Position numbers and translations under genes: made by a program. From contig OX638369.1 of NCBI GenBank assembly GCA_951812925.1, forward strand, positions 55,688,373-55,752,372: DNA of 64,000 nucleotides, read 5' to 3'. The notes beneath the pieces are model-generated. The model did not search any database and had not been told where the DNA came from. It saw only the letters and a list, made by a program, of their open reading frames with translations. Positions 56,001 through 64,000 of the stretch are shown one piece after another. The DNA comes from Calliopum simillimum (Eukaryota; Arthropoda; Insecta; Diptera; Lauxaniidae). How positions within the stretch are numbered: position 1 is the first letter of the stretch; each line of letters begins with the position of its first letter.

Positions 56001-58608
56001 CGGCAAATTTTAAAGTTAACAGTAGGTTTGTACAAAACATGAGCGCTAACAGACTACTCGTTGCTTTTTCCAATATTCGTTGCTTTTTCCACTGTCTTTA
56101 TTGCTTTCGCCTTCGTGTTTGCCGAAGCTCATTGCTTTTATTTTGAGCAAGCGTTAACACTGCAGCACACTACTCGCTGCTATCGATTCTGAATGAAAGC
56201 ACGGCAAAGACAACGAATAACCGAAGAGCAAGTAAACGCGAGCTCTTCATTGGAGATCTCTGATCCGCGGTCGAAGGCCGCCGCGAAGCCGGTGTTGAAT
56301 TTATGAGAGTTTTAAATCCTAAGCTGCGGCCGCCCATTTACCCCTACTCTTAAGTAAAATTACTGTGGCTAGCAAACTAGGTGTTGGATATATTATAGAC
56401 TGATCAGCGGCTGAAGGCCGCCGCGAAAACGGTATTGGAATTTTTGGGAGTTGTAAATCCTAAGCTGCGGCTGTTGTCAATAACAAAATATCGTTATGGG
56501 GACTGTGTCCGTTTTTTGCTGGGGATTATGTCCGAAACACTTGCGGACATAATCCCCATTTTAGAAATGGGGACTATGTCCGAATTATTGGCGGACATAA
56601 TCCCATCCATTTCGTGAATGGGGATTATGTCCGTGGTTACTATTTCACGGCACCTTTTTTCGTTAATACAAATCAATACTATTTGTTGAACCTGATATTC
56701 TCCACAAAAGAGATTCTTATACTTTTTATCGTTCGACTCACCGTTTTCATCAAAAAGCCTCCCAAATGAAATCAGATTGAAATCAATCGGATTTCACGAC
56801 ATGCCTGAGTAATTTAAGATGTATTTTTAGTTTTTGCTTTCAAAACCCATTTTGAATTATGTAAATATCTTTTTCTTTGAAAATGGGGGTCGATCATACA
56901 TGTAAACCCTCTCCAGTACTTCCTAAATGGGGAAATATTGATTTAATTAACAATGGGGGTAGGGTTAGACCTGTGGTGCGAAAACCTAGGGTGATCCGAA
57001 AAAACTGACTTCATATTCGGTTTCAACGACCTCTAAATTAGTAGTTTTTTTCGCTGTTGTAAAATATAATCATTTTGGAAATAACGCCCAAACTTTTTGG
57101 GTGTTGTTTTATATTTTCTGGGAAATAACGCCCAAAATAAAAACGAAATAACGCCCAAAATTAAATAAAAATAATATGGCTGTTGGTGTGGGTCGTTCCA
57201 TTTTTCAAAATTCATTTCATGGATATTGGACAAAGGAAGTTGGGTGTTTAAAGGTTTAGCAATAGTGTGATGTTCATAACATTAAGTGTTTACTGAAAAC
57301 TTACCGTGACCTAGAATTACGATGAAATTTCTGTGAACCGCCAAATGAACCACGTTGACCCAAACGAGCATTTAACGAACGCGAAATGCCACCTTTGCCC
57401 TTGAGTTGTTGTGCATTAACACCCCCCAATGAATTTCGTTGATTCTGATGTTGCTTATGTGGCGACAACGGTTGTGGTTGCTGTTGCTGCTGCTGATGAT
57501 GCAATTGCATTTTAATGCTATTACGTTCGCTATGAACACTTGGTATGGGTTCATTATCCCAATCACGTGTCCATAGTTCATTACGATTAGCAGCAGCAAT
57601 AATTTTACCCTTAAGACAAATATCTATCTGATCTTTATCCAAATCTGTATTACATTTAGCATAACAACGAGCAACATAGTTATTAAGCGATTCAGGCCAA
57701 GCATCATTGGGGTTATGAAAAGGATTTGGTTTTTTAAAACCATTTAGTGTTTGTTGTTGCTGTGGCTCAATTGATTGCTGTAGCTGTTGTTGCTGATTTG
57801 TGTCCGCCAAATTTGTTAGTATCGGTGGTGGTGGTTTGCTAAGATCGGGTGTAAGGGACATACCGCCACCATTCAATGGTGGTGGTATGGAGGTATCAAG
57901 AAAGCCATTATTATTATTGTTATTCTGCTGCTGACCAACACCAACACTTGAGGACTCAAAATGTGCATCAAAAGCTGCCTGCTGTTGGGCATATTGTTGC
58001 TGTTGTTGTTGGTTTTGCTTATTTTTATTACGTTTGCGCTTCTTTTTGTTACTGTTCATGGCGTTGTTGTTGTTGGTGTTATTATTGTTAAGACTTACTG
58101 GCGATGCTACAGCAAATGGATTGCCAATGTTCCCATGCAATGGCTGCTGTAGAGGATTTGGTGCATTTGCTAAACTTTTACGATTTTGATTCAGATTAAA
58201 ACGTATGGGACCAAAATTTTTGCTTTGCTGCTGTTGTTGCTGCTGTGGACCTGAAATTATTGGTGGCGGTGGTGGTGGTCCTGGAGGTAGCGGTGGCATC
58301 TTTTTATCCGCTTGTGCCATCACTGCATTACTGAAACCAGGTGGAGCGTTTGAATTACAAACCGATGATGTCACACCATTTTGTTGCTGCTGCTGTTGTT
58401 GTTGTTGCATGCCATAACGCATATAGTATTGATAATACTGAGAATATTGTTGCTGATATGCTGGATTGTTGTACATTGCTGCATTCCATGCGCCCTGATA
58501 ATTACCCCACTGTGGCGCTGCTGCATTGTTGGCAGCGCCATTTCCATTTTGTTGCTGCATTTCTTGTAATTGCGGTATCAACGGCGCCGCTGCCAAGGTC
58601 TCCGACAT
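46904..58608 (-). CDS. LENG8: LENG8-family SAC3/GANP-domain protein, five coding exons, 845 aa
   Basis: Coding exons in transcript order are 58608-57305, 50859-50184, 50104-49903, 49819-49612 and 47051-46904. Every junction is GT-AG and the phases (2, 0, 1, 2) keep one open frame of 2,538 nt including TAA. The start is ATG 58608 (begins MSETLAAAP); the open frame reaches a GTG further upstream that is not a plausible fly start. Residues 1-430 are Gln/Asn/Pro-rich with polyQ tracts, a polyproline stretch and a basic KKKRKR cluster near 187. A block near the end of exon 1 with [12 protein letters not shown] and a later DWDNEPIP is typical of LENG8 homologues. Residues 420-560 are Ser/Arg-rich. 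From about residue 600 to the end lies the SAC3/GANP region ([13 protein letters not shown], then helical repeats). SAC3 proteins act in nuclear mRNA export complexes with PCID2- and DSS1-like partners; that role is inferred from the family. It is orthologous to human LENG8; I believe the Drosophila counterpart is CG6700. Confidence 0.9.
47280..49040. repeat. Array of GGGCGTTATTTCC words in both orientations (LENG8 intron 4)
   Basis: Some 50 or more near-identical copies of the 13-mer GGGCGTTATTTCC or its complement GGAAATAACGCCC, separated by 6-25 nt of A/T-rich filler. The left half (47450-48130) mostly carries GAAATAACGCCC and the right half (48150-49040) mostly GGGCGTTATTTC, so the whole folds back on itself around 48.2 kb. 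Higher-order pieces such as TAATCATTTTGGAAATAACG recur at 47876, 48117 and 48541. ORFs here are artefacts. Confidence 0.88.
49041..49500. other. Remaining LENG8 intron 4 sequence
   Basis: AT-rich intronic sequence without repeat words or conserved features. The ORF at 49805-49509 on the minus strand runs from exon 4 into this intron. Confidence 0.5.
49612..49819 (-). CDS. LENG8: LENG8 coding exon 4 (SAC3 domain)
   Basis: Acceptor ATTTTAG|AC is at 49819. The donor is AAATC|GTACGT at 49612. A second GT four bases on (TAC|GTATAT) was rejected because only the first restores KSYRP with exon 5. It encodes [11 protein letters not shown]...[14 protein letters not shown]...[17 protein letters not shown]. 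The downstream intron (49611-47052) is 2.56 kb and contains the GGGCGTTATTTC array. Confidence 0.87.
49903..50104 (-). CDS. LENG8: LENG8 coding exon 3 (SAC3 domain)
   Basis: Acceptor TTCTTGTAG|GTC and donor CTTGG|GTAAGT give a 202-nt exon, phase 0 in and phase 1 out. It encodes the helical segment containing [18 protein letters not shown], a hallmark stretch of SAC3/GANP-type domains. The flanking introns are short (79 and 83 nt), typical of flies. Confidence 0.88.
50184..50859 (-). CDS. LENG8: LENG8 coding exon 2 (Ser/Arg-rich to start of SAC3 domain)
   Basis: Acceptor TTTCTTTCAG|T is at 50860/50859 and the donor is GACG|GTACGTATAG at 50184. The first 50 residues are SR/RS-rich, followed by a poly-Ser stretch. 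A conserved block then opens the SAC3/GANP-like helical region ([20 protein letters not shown]). Intron 1, immediately upstream in transcript order, is 6.4 kb and full of repeats. Confidence 0.88.
50884..51840. other. LENG8 intron 1, proximal unique part
   Basis: Mostly unique AT-rich intron sequence. A partly GC-richer stretch 51120-51330 has no open frame of note. No gene within the intron is recognised. Confidence 0.45.
51850..53400 (+). repeat. Interspersed repeat F2, copy 3, in LENG8 intron 1
   Basis: GTACCTGGAGACCGATCCC at 51851, then CAATGCTTTCAAAATGATAA at 51959 (empty site for the 37-39 kb palindrome). Tandem units follow, marked by GTGGGCGTGGCA at about 52224 and 53072 with GGGGCGTGGCAC at 52650, spacing about 424 bp. 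The tail has GAAGAAATATTGGCACAGAAAT and CCTATAAGAAGAGAAGATATT. Antisense to the LENG8 transcript. Confidence 0.72.
53838..54210. repeat. GGACATAATCCCC hairpin array, left part
   Basis: CGGACATAATCCCCA (53843-53857) and TGGGGATTATGTCCG (53867-53881) form a perfect 15-bp stem with a 9-nt loop CTTCGTAAA. A second hairpin with the same loop is at 53906-53940. Further words GGGGGTTATGTCC and GGACGTAATCCC lie at 53960 and 54148-54200. Confidence 0.85.
54673..55465. mobile_element. pogo/Tigger-like MITE
   Basis: 793 bp with termini CAGTCGACGTCCAATAATAC and, inverted, CAGTCGACGTCCAGTAAAAC, flanked by TA on both sides. Subterminal AATTCGTATTATCG words occur near both ends. CAG-starting TIRs with TA target and internal TAATACGAA words are characteristic of pogo-like elements. 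No transposase ORF. Confidence 0.72.
56490..56640. repeat. GGACATAATCCCC hairpin array, right part
   Basis: GGGGATTATGTCCG (56521), CGGACATAATCCCCATTTTA with ATGGGGACTATGTCCG (56544-56582), and CGGACATAATCCCATCCATT with ATGGGGATTATGTCCG (56592-56634). These pair with the left array as parts of the foldback arms. Confidence 0.82.
57063..57165. repeat. Small GGGCGTTATTTC-type cluster in LENG8 intron 1
   Basis: ATAATCATTTTGGAAATAAC followed by GCCCAAACTTTTTGGGTG, GGGAAATAACGCCC, GAAATAACGCCC. The flank ATAATCATTTTGG is the same as in the intron 4 array, so this cluster is related by copying and did not arise independently. Confidence 0.8.
57305..58608 (-). CDS. LENG8: LENG8 coding exon 1 (Q/N/P-rich N terminus)
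   Basis: This exon has 434 codons plus 2 nt and ends TCACG|GTAAGT at 57305. Composition is dominated by CAG/CAA (Gln) and AAC/AAT (Asn) runs, so long antisense ORFs on the plus strand here are shadows. The segment [12 protein letters not shown] near residue 110 is a formin/WW-type polyproline ligand by composition. The conserved WPESL...DWDNEP block sits near its 3' end. The splice codon CG|T (Arg) continues into exon 2. Confidence 0.88.
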
Positions 58609-58870
58609 AATCTCGGAAATAGTCCGCACTTTTTATAGTTCTTTAAATCTCTTGGTTTTTTATTTTCAAGAGATTGTATTGATAGAAACTTACCTTTAAA
58701 CACTTGTTAATATTGTAGAAATTGCAACTGAAAGAAATATAAATAGAATTATGAAATTTATAATAATTTTCACTTTCAAGACGCCATTTTGTTTTTTCAC
58801 AAAGAAAATTTTCACTCACCATATAAAGACACAAATTTGCATGCGTTATTTTTCACACTACCCCGATAAA
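58609..58870 (-). promoter_or_regulatory. LENG8 5' leader with two probable UTR introns
   Basis: Upstream of ATG 58608 the minus strand shows donor ATATG|GTGAGT at 58820. An acceptor TTTCTTTCAG lies just before 58727, then a 34-nt exon ending TTAAAG|GTAAGT at 58694. An acceptor must follow before 58620, most likely ATAAAAAG near 58631. If spliced this way, the ATG at the end of the first leader exon opens a short upstream ORF of seven codons that stops before the main start. This is inferred from splice consensus only; no TSS is identified. Confidence 0.45.
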
Positions 58871-59759
58871 ATTAATTTCAGAATAATGATATATTAAAGT
58901 TTTATTAAATTCTTTAGAAATTTCAACAATTTTCACAGTTGAAACTATTTTTATAAACAAATTTTTATGATAACCAAAGTTCGCACTTTTGACTTAAACA
59001 CGCAGTCAACTTCGATATTGAACGACTGATGACGAGCACGAAGAACAGTGCTATAGCAGTGTTGCCAATGCATGGAAATTTACCTAAATATATATTTTAA
59101 GTTAGTTTTTAATTAAATTTGGTTTTTCCTTTTAAAATATATATATAAATTTAACTGACGGGTAATTTTCAGCTCAATTTAAAATTTGAATAGCAAGGTT
59201 AAAAGGAGAGATAAAACACAAGTGGTAAATTTTACAGGAGGGCTAAATTTTAGTAACTTCGTTGTGCAGCTTAGTAAAAAGCAATGTAAATAACTAAAAC
59301 AACAACGTCAAAAGTTTTCTACGAATTCAAACTTGCTACGAAAAATTGCTCAGCATTTGAAAACAATTCTCATTACTTTGTTGTTTGCACTGAACTTCAG
59401 CAAAAGGTATGCACACGTATTTAAAAACTTTATTTTTTTATTAAATTGTGGTATTATTGCGGTAAATTATGTACAAAATTGTGTGTTTTATTAATAAGGG
59501 TATTCCATATAACGTCCAAGTGTCTTTTTAACTCGTAACAGCTTTCAAAATCAATATGAAATTTCACAGTTTTGCGAGTTACGATGTTTCAGAAGGATTT
59601 AAGAAAAATATATATTGTTATCAGTATGTTGGCAACACTGACACTGAACCTTGTGCTTGAGATGTGTTTATTAAGCACCCAACGCATGTGATTCACTGCG
59701 GCACATTGATGCCAGCGTTTTCATTTATAATTTTCACTAAAATAAAGTGCTAGCTTAAA

Positions 59760-59922
59760 GGGGGTACAGACTATCGATCAAGTTTCTCAGTTCAGCTCAA
59801 ATTTTCTTTTGTTTGCGTGTGTGGTCGCTTTTTTCGTCAGCCGTCAGTCAACCACAAAATGGTTTGTAGGACATTCAGTGGCAATATTTGACTGATGAAC
59901 ATGATCGATGGTGTGTACCCCC
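59760..59922. mobile_element. Small MITE with GGGGGTACA termini
   Basis: Termini GGGGGTACAGACTATCGATC and, on the opposite strand, GGGGGTACACACCATCGATC form inverted repeats of about 30 bp around a 100-bp centre without coding capacity. The target duplication is not clear. By terminus it could be a Harbinger-like or other MITE; class is undecided. Confidence 0.6.
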
Positions 59923-60189
59923 TATTAGGCTAAGGTTACAATAGAAACTGCTCCGTGCGAAAACTAATAGCGGAATTACAACGCGGCAGTGGCAGCGGCT
60001 GTGTCAGAGCAAGTGTCAGTAATCAGATGTTTCGAATTTTACTGCTTACAACTTATAATAAAGCAGTAGTAGTGTCACCGGTAGCAGCAGTTTTTCTTTG
60101 TCTTTTAATTATTACAATGTTGCCTCCCTTAATTTTTTCGTTTGTTTATTTGGCAGCACTGCGGCAGTAGCAGTTAATTTAGAAATAGA

Positions 60190-60430
60190 GCTAAGCATGG
60201 CAGAACTGCGTACTGCTACTGCTCCTATGTAAGTGCTACGATTGAAACACACTGTTTCTAAAAAAACAGCTGATCACTGACACTGCCACTGCAACTGCCA
60301 CTGCTGCATTGTATTTCAGCTAATGGAGCTAAGCATGGCAGTACTACTTACTGCTACTGCTCTTATGTAAGTGCTACCACTGACACTGCCGCTGCAACTG
60401 CCACTGCCGCATTGTGTTTCAGCTATAAGT
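60190..60430 (+). repeat. Direct duplication of a CTGCTACTGCTC-rich unit
   Basis: AGCTAAGCATGGCAG followed by ACTGCTACTGCTC and ATGTAAGTGCTAC occurs at about 60192-60243 and again at about 60330-60378. Each copy is followed by CACTGCC/GCAACTGCCACTGC and TTTCAGCTA. Unit spacing is about 138 bp with a few substitutions. It is a local tandem duplication next to the RTN4IP1 promoter. Confidence 0.7.
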
Positions 60431-61030
60431 AATACGACAAATATATTTTGGTCGCATCATATGAAGTCGTACGACTAATTCAAAGAGATGAGTATAGCTG
60501 TATTTTAGGCAACAGTTTTCAGTGGTTAATTAAGCACTTTCTAAGATTTGCATGGAAAAGCAACAACTAAAGTGCTTAATTTAACGCAGACAAATTTGCG
60601 TGTTTAATTGTTAAGCACAAAGTAGACAACACTGAATATTAGCTGTGTTTAATAGGATTTAACATAGTGGCACCACATTTTTACTAATTGTCTTGTCAAG
60701 AGGAGGGAAGTGGTGTGGAAACGAAAAGCAGAATGAGGTAAAACAAAATGAGAAGAAGGAGATAGCACACAAATTTGTTTTAGATGAACAGTGATAACTC
60801 CGTGTTAACACGCTGCCATCTTAAACACAGCTATTCATGTTTGAAGCTCAAACACCCATTTACGTTGTGACATCACATCGCATCAGTCAAAAACAAATAC
60901 GCCGACATGGTCTAGCTTTTTTTCGTGAAAGCTTGACAAGCACAAATATGTCAAAGTGTAAGCTATCAGCTGTTTACTTTCGACAAAAACATAATATTGA
61001 AAATATCAAAAATAAAAATAAGCAATAAAA

Positions 61031-62430
61031 ATGCAAAAATCTGTGAAATTTTTATATCGAATCAATTCTAAATATGTAGTAAATATACGATCGCTTACAA
61101 CTGGCGTTGTTGAACCCAGGACTTCCTCTGCCGGTCGTGAGATAACGACAACTGGAACTGTGACAAAATCCAAATTGAAAATGGGTGGTTGGCAGATACA
61201 CGCATATGGGAACATAGAGGAGTTACAATATTCTGATAAATTGAAATTACCACAAATACGTTGTTCCAACGAATGTTTGGTAAAAGTCCAAGCAACTACA
61301 GTTAATCCTATTGATGTTGCAATGCTAAGTAAGTGTAAAAACGCTGTGAAAAAGTAATCCATAACAATACACTCTCAATATTAATAGATGGATATGGCGC
61401 CAAAGTTCTGAATACAATGCGTTGCCAGCCCACCGATATTGAATTCCCACTAACATTGGGACGTGAATTTTGCGGTTATTTGGTGCAACGTGGAATGAAC
61501 GCCGATTCAAAAGTAGCACTCGGTGATCGTGTGTGGGGCGTTGTGCCTGTAAGCTCAACGGGAGCGCATGCTGAGTATGTTGTTGTGCCAGACTATTGCG
61601 TAAGTTTTTATCTAATTTTCCACTTGTCTAAGCTTAAGCCTACTATCATTTCAGCTCTCACGTGCACCAGCTGCACTTTCTGATGAAGAAGCTGCAGCTG
61701 TGTTGTACGCTGGTCTAACGGCCTGGTCTGGCCTTTATGTTACTGGGGGTCTGGGTGGCTTAATAAGTGCTGCTACTGGATCTGGTGGCGGTGCTGGCAA
61801 ACGCGTGCTTGTACTTGGTGGCTCAGGTGCAGTTGGCTCACTTGCAATACAAATGCTTAAGTCTCAAGGGGTACAAGTTTTCACCACTTGTAGTGAAGAT
61901 GCTATGCCCATGGTCCAGGCATTAGGCGCTGATTTGGTGGCTGATTATAAAAATCCGGTGGAGTTGGATTCATTGCGTGGATATGCGCCATTTGATATAA
62001 TACTCGATTGTGCTGGGCAGGGGGCAGAGCATGCAGATTTAATAAATATCGGTTTTCGTCAGTACATCACATTCTCTTCACCGCTATTACGTAATATTGA
62101 TAATTCTGGTCTTGGCTTGGGCTTGTTGAAAAATGCCGCAGATTTACTGGAAACGAATGTTAAATCATTTACCAAACAGGGTGGTTGTGTGAAATGGGGA
62201 TTTTTTGCACCAGCACCACAGGGAATTGATTTTCTAAAGAAACTAGTCGAAAGAAATAAGGTAATTTAGTTTATAAGTAAATAATGCTTTATTTCGCTAT
62301 ATAAACTTTGTTTTAATTTAAGTTACTGCCTGCCATTGATAGCTGCTTTGAGTTCAGTAAATTGCCGGATGCTTTTATTAGAGTACAAAATGGACATCTG
62401 CGTGGAAAAGTGGTTGTGAATCTAAAATAA
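61031..62430 (+). CDS. RTN4IP1: Mitochondrial RTN4IP1-type NADPH oxidoreductase, four exons, 407 aa
   Basis: Exons are 61031-61328, 61388-61599, 61655-62260 and 62323-62430. Introns of 59, 55 and 62 nt have clean GT-AG ends, and the frame totals 1,224 nt including TAA. The first 35 residues (MQKSVKFLYRINSKYVVNIR) have several Lys/Arg and no acids, as expected of a mitochondrial presequence. A GroES-like domain follows (WQIHAYGN, NPIDVAM, NGYGAKVLN, LGREFCGYL, GDRVWGVVP). Then comes a Rossmann fold with the glycine motif LGGSGAVGSLAIQ at about residues 224-236, and the C-terminal GHLRGKVVVNLK typical of zinc-less quinone-reductase MDR enzymes. RTN4IP1/OPA10 works in the mitochondrial matrix in ubiquinone and complex I biology (family knowledge). 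The length is about that of family members, and nothing is missing. I believe the Drosophila counterpart is CG17221. Confidence 0.92.
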
Positions 62431-64000
62431 TTGGTAAGATTTGCACTTTTACAATTATTTGAATTGCACAAAATAAGAGTGTTGAAGTTATTGAGGAAAG
62501 GCTGCAATTTTAGTTTTTTTTTTATTTACGAAAAAATTCTAAGACAAAACCTTAAAACTAGCAAGGAAATCCTGTGAAGTACCTTCATTTCACATGAAGA
62601 AAAAATCAAAGAAGTGAACAAATCCGGAAAAAAATTTGTTTCACAATAGGGGTGAATAACACAACAAACATATTTTTATACAAGAATAGGAATCAGTGTC
62701 TAATTATAAAAAGCGAAAATAGCAAGTTTTCCCACGGTATATTATAAATATTATTTAGTTTTAGATTTTGGGCTAAGTTTTATTTTTAATAAAATAGTTG
62801 AGCTCGATCGTAAAGTAAAATTTTACGAAAATTAAAACTAAAAAAAAAAAAAATATACAGCCATGTACTCAATTCCGATTTTGATCGGAATCGGAAGGAA
62901 TGGAATCTATCTTAAGGTGCTCTGCGTTTCGAAAAACAAAATGGAATCGGAATTTATTGCAAGAAGTTAAATTGGCTACTGGTTTCAATCCGATTTACTG
63001 AAACTTAATTCCGATGTGGTGTTCAATATCGAAACGCAGAGCAACTTAAGATTGATTATTGTTCAGTTATACATTTCATGAAAATTATATGCAGGGAGCA
63101 AATGCTGAATTGAAAAAAGGTTTAAGGTCATTTTATTCAATTTATTTCATTTTTTGAATTAGTTTCAGTTATTCCAGTATTATGGCTCAAATAAAGCATT
63201 GCCGTTGTCACCATGTCATTGCATAATCAAAGGTTAAGACCCATATTGCGTATCGAAATTTAATATTTGAAATTTTCCGCTATTTTTGAAAATAAATAAA
63301 AAGTGACAGAAATCAAGCATATTCAGTAGGGTGGAGCACTGCTCTATGGAGATTTTATATTTTGACATATTCTTAATGGGTCAGTGCGGAAAAGGTGCTC
63401 CGTCAATCACCTTTTAGAGGTGTATAAATATTTTTTCAAAATTTTAAGTTTTAATACTGCCAAAAGTCAATCAAACCTGTAACACATCCTGGGAATATAG
63501 GGAAAAACTCAAAGTTGGAACACTGAAGTTTTTTGATAAGGTTTTTTTCGTCCACTTCTCTTGAGTTGGAAAATATAAAAATTAAAATCCAGAATCTTCC
63601 TTCATGCGAATAAACTAGGCTTAAGCCCCCTTTTTCGAGGCATGTTTAAATTACCTGTATTATAGTTACCTCGAAGTCTTGGAAATTAAAATGTTCAGGC
63701 CTGTTCGTTAATTTGTCCAGAGTTGGAAAATGAGAAAATTTAATCCGAACAATGCCTTTTTTCTTGGTATTTTTAAATTATTAATATTAAATCGACCTCC
63801 AAATGTTGACACTGAAAATTTTTGATTAGGTTTGTTTGTTAGCTTCTTGTGAGTGGGATAAGGTTAAGAAGTGAATCAAAACAACTCTTTCTTGCGAATA
63901 AACCGGCTTTAAGCCCCTTTTTTGCCTCTAAAAGTTTGAATAAAACATACAACTTTCAACTCGCAATAACTATGCTCACAGTTGTTTATTTTCGGGTAAA
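62431..64000. other. Non-coding sequence 3' of RTN4IP1
   Basis: The first AATAAA on the plus strand is near 62788, about 360 nt after the stop. The short MITE at 62906-63058 follows. Bases 63300-64000 contain a diverged roughly 200-350-bp repeated theme (CTTGAGTTGGAAAATA, GCGAATAAAC..GCTTTAAGCCCC) without coding capacity. Confidence 0.5.
62906..63058. mobile_element. 153-bp MITE downstream of RTN4IP1
   Basis: ATCTTAAGGTGCTCTGCGTTTCG (about 62909-62931) is inverted as CGAAACGCAGAGCAACTTAAGAT (63030-63052). Inner AATCGGAATTTATTGC / TTAATTCCGAT also pair. No ORF; the target duplication is unclear. Confidence 0.6.

Larger units (their letters stand above)
53560..56760. mobile_element. 3.2-kb foldback composite in LENG8 intron 1
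   Basis: Arms of roughly 700 bp: AACGGTGAGTC...CCTCTTTAT at 53570-53615 pairs with 56700-56750. The hairpin arrays pair (53838-54210 against 56490-56640). GCCTTCAGCCGCTGATCAGTCTATAATATATCC (54011) and CGGCCGCAGCTTAGGATTTAAAACTCC (54097) pair with 56400-56440 and 56308-56335. Inner parts (CGAAACGAATGG, AAAAGCAATAGA, GTAACGAGTATTGGAAAAAG) pair with 56050-56200. The loop carries a pogo-like MITE. No transposase. Confidence 0.75.
58871..61030. promoter_or_regulatory. Divergent intergenic region between LENG8 and RTN4IP1
   Basis: This 2.2-kb gap carries the 5' ends of both genes in head-to-head orientation. It contains GGCAACACTG-type sequences near 59055 and 59625, a small MITE (59760-59922), and an imperfect GC-richer CTGCTACTGC repeat (about 59980-60430). 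There is also an inverted pair TTAATTAAGCACTTT / AAAGTGCTTAATTT near 60527-60585. No TATA box at a convincing distance from either start was found. No further coding exon is evident; the small ORFs here lack recognisable similarity. Confidence 0.5.

Noticed and set aside
57876..58610. Several plus-strand ORFs rich in Leu, Val and Cys opposite LENG8 exon 1
   Set aside because: They are antisense shadows of CAG/CAA polyglutamine tracts.
58606..58629. GTG at 58629 as the start of the LENG8 open frame
   Set aside because: Nuclear insect genes start at ATG. The in-frame ATG at 58608 has an A at -3 and matches the family N terminus better; the GTG probably lies in or near the leader splice acceptor region.
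60000..60430. CTGCTACTGC-rich tract as coding polyserine/polyalanine
   Set aside because: Frames are interrupted, there are no splice signals in phase, and the two units carry independent indels.

Overview
This is AT-rich, intron-bearing eukaryotic DNA from an insect, most likely a higher fly (Brachycera, possibly tephritid-like). The evidence is the two fly-like host genes with short GT-AG introns, and the transposon mix: mariner, ITmD37E, hAT, Harbinger-like, pogo-like, Helitron and CR1-like LINE. The species cannot be named from the sequence alone.

Layout. Bases 1-46,800 hold no host exon I can support. They are layered transposon debris: non-LTR reverse-transcriptase fragments (0.6-1.7 and 16.4-17.5 kb), two sister deletion-mariners (5.3 and 21.5 kb), hAT MITEs (7.5 and 15.8 kb), two Harbinger-like MITEs (24.4 and 31.0 kb), a short Helitron (26.2 kb), a full-length decayed DD37E element (29.6 kb), a decayed DD34D mariner (32.8 kb), many small hairpin MITEs, and large foldback palindromes. 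The most striking palindrome is a 2.0-kb near-palindrome at 37.0-39.0 kb. Several insertions are nested two or three deep, so their relative ages can be read.

Bases 46,904-58,608 (minus strand) are a five-exon coding gene for an 845-residue SAC3/GANP-domain protein of the LENG8 family. Its two large introns contain unusual arrays of a short word repeated in both orientations (GGGCGTTATTTCC in intron 4, GGACATAATCCCC in intron 1) and a 3.2-kb foldback structure carrying a pogo-like MITE.

Bases 61,031-62,430 (plus strand) are a complete four-exon gene for a mitochondrial RTN4IP1-type quinone oxidoreductase (407 residues). The two genes are divergent, with about 2.4 kb between their start codons, so they may share promoter sequence. 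No functional link between the two proteins is implied by the sequence. The remainder to 64,000 is non-coding.

All exon models are hand-derived from splice consensus, reading frame and family similarity. No alignment or database search was run.
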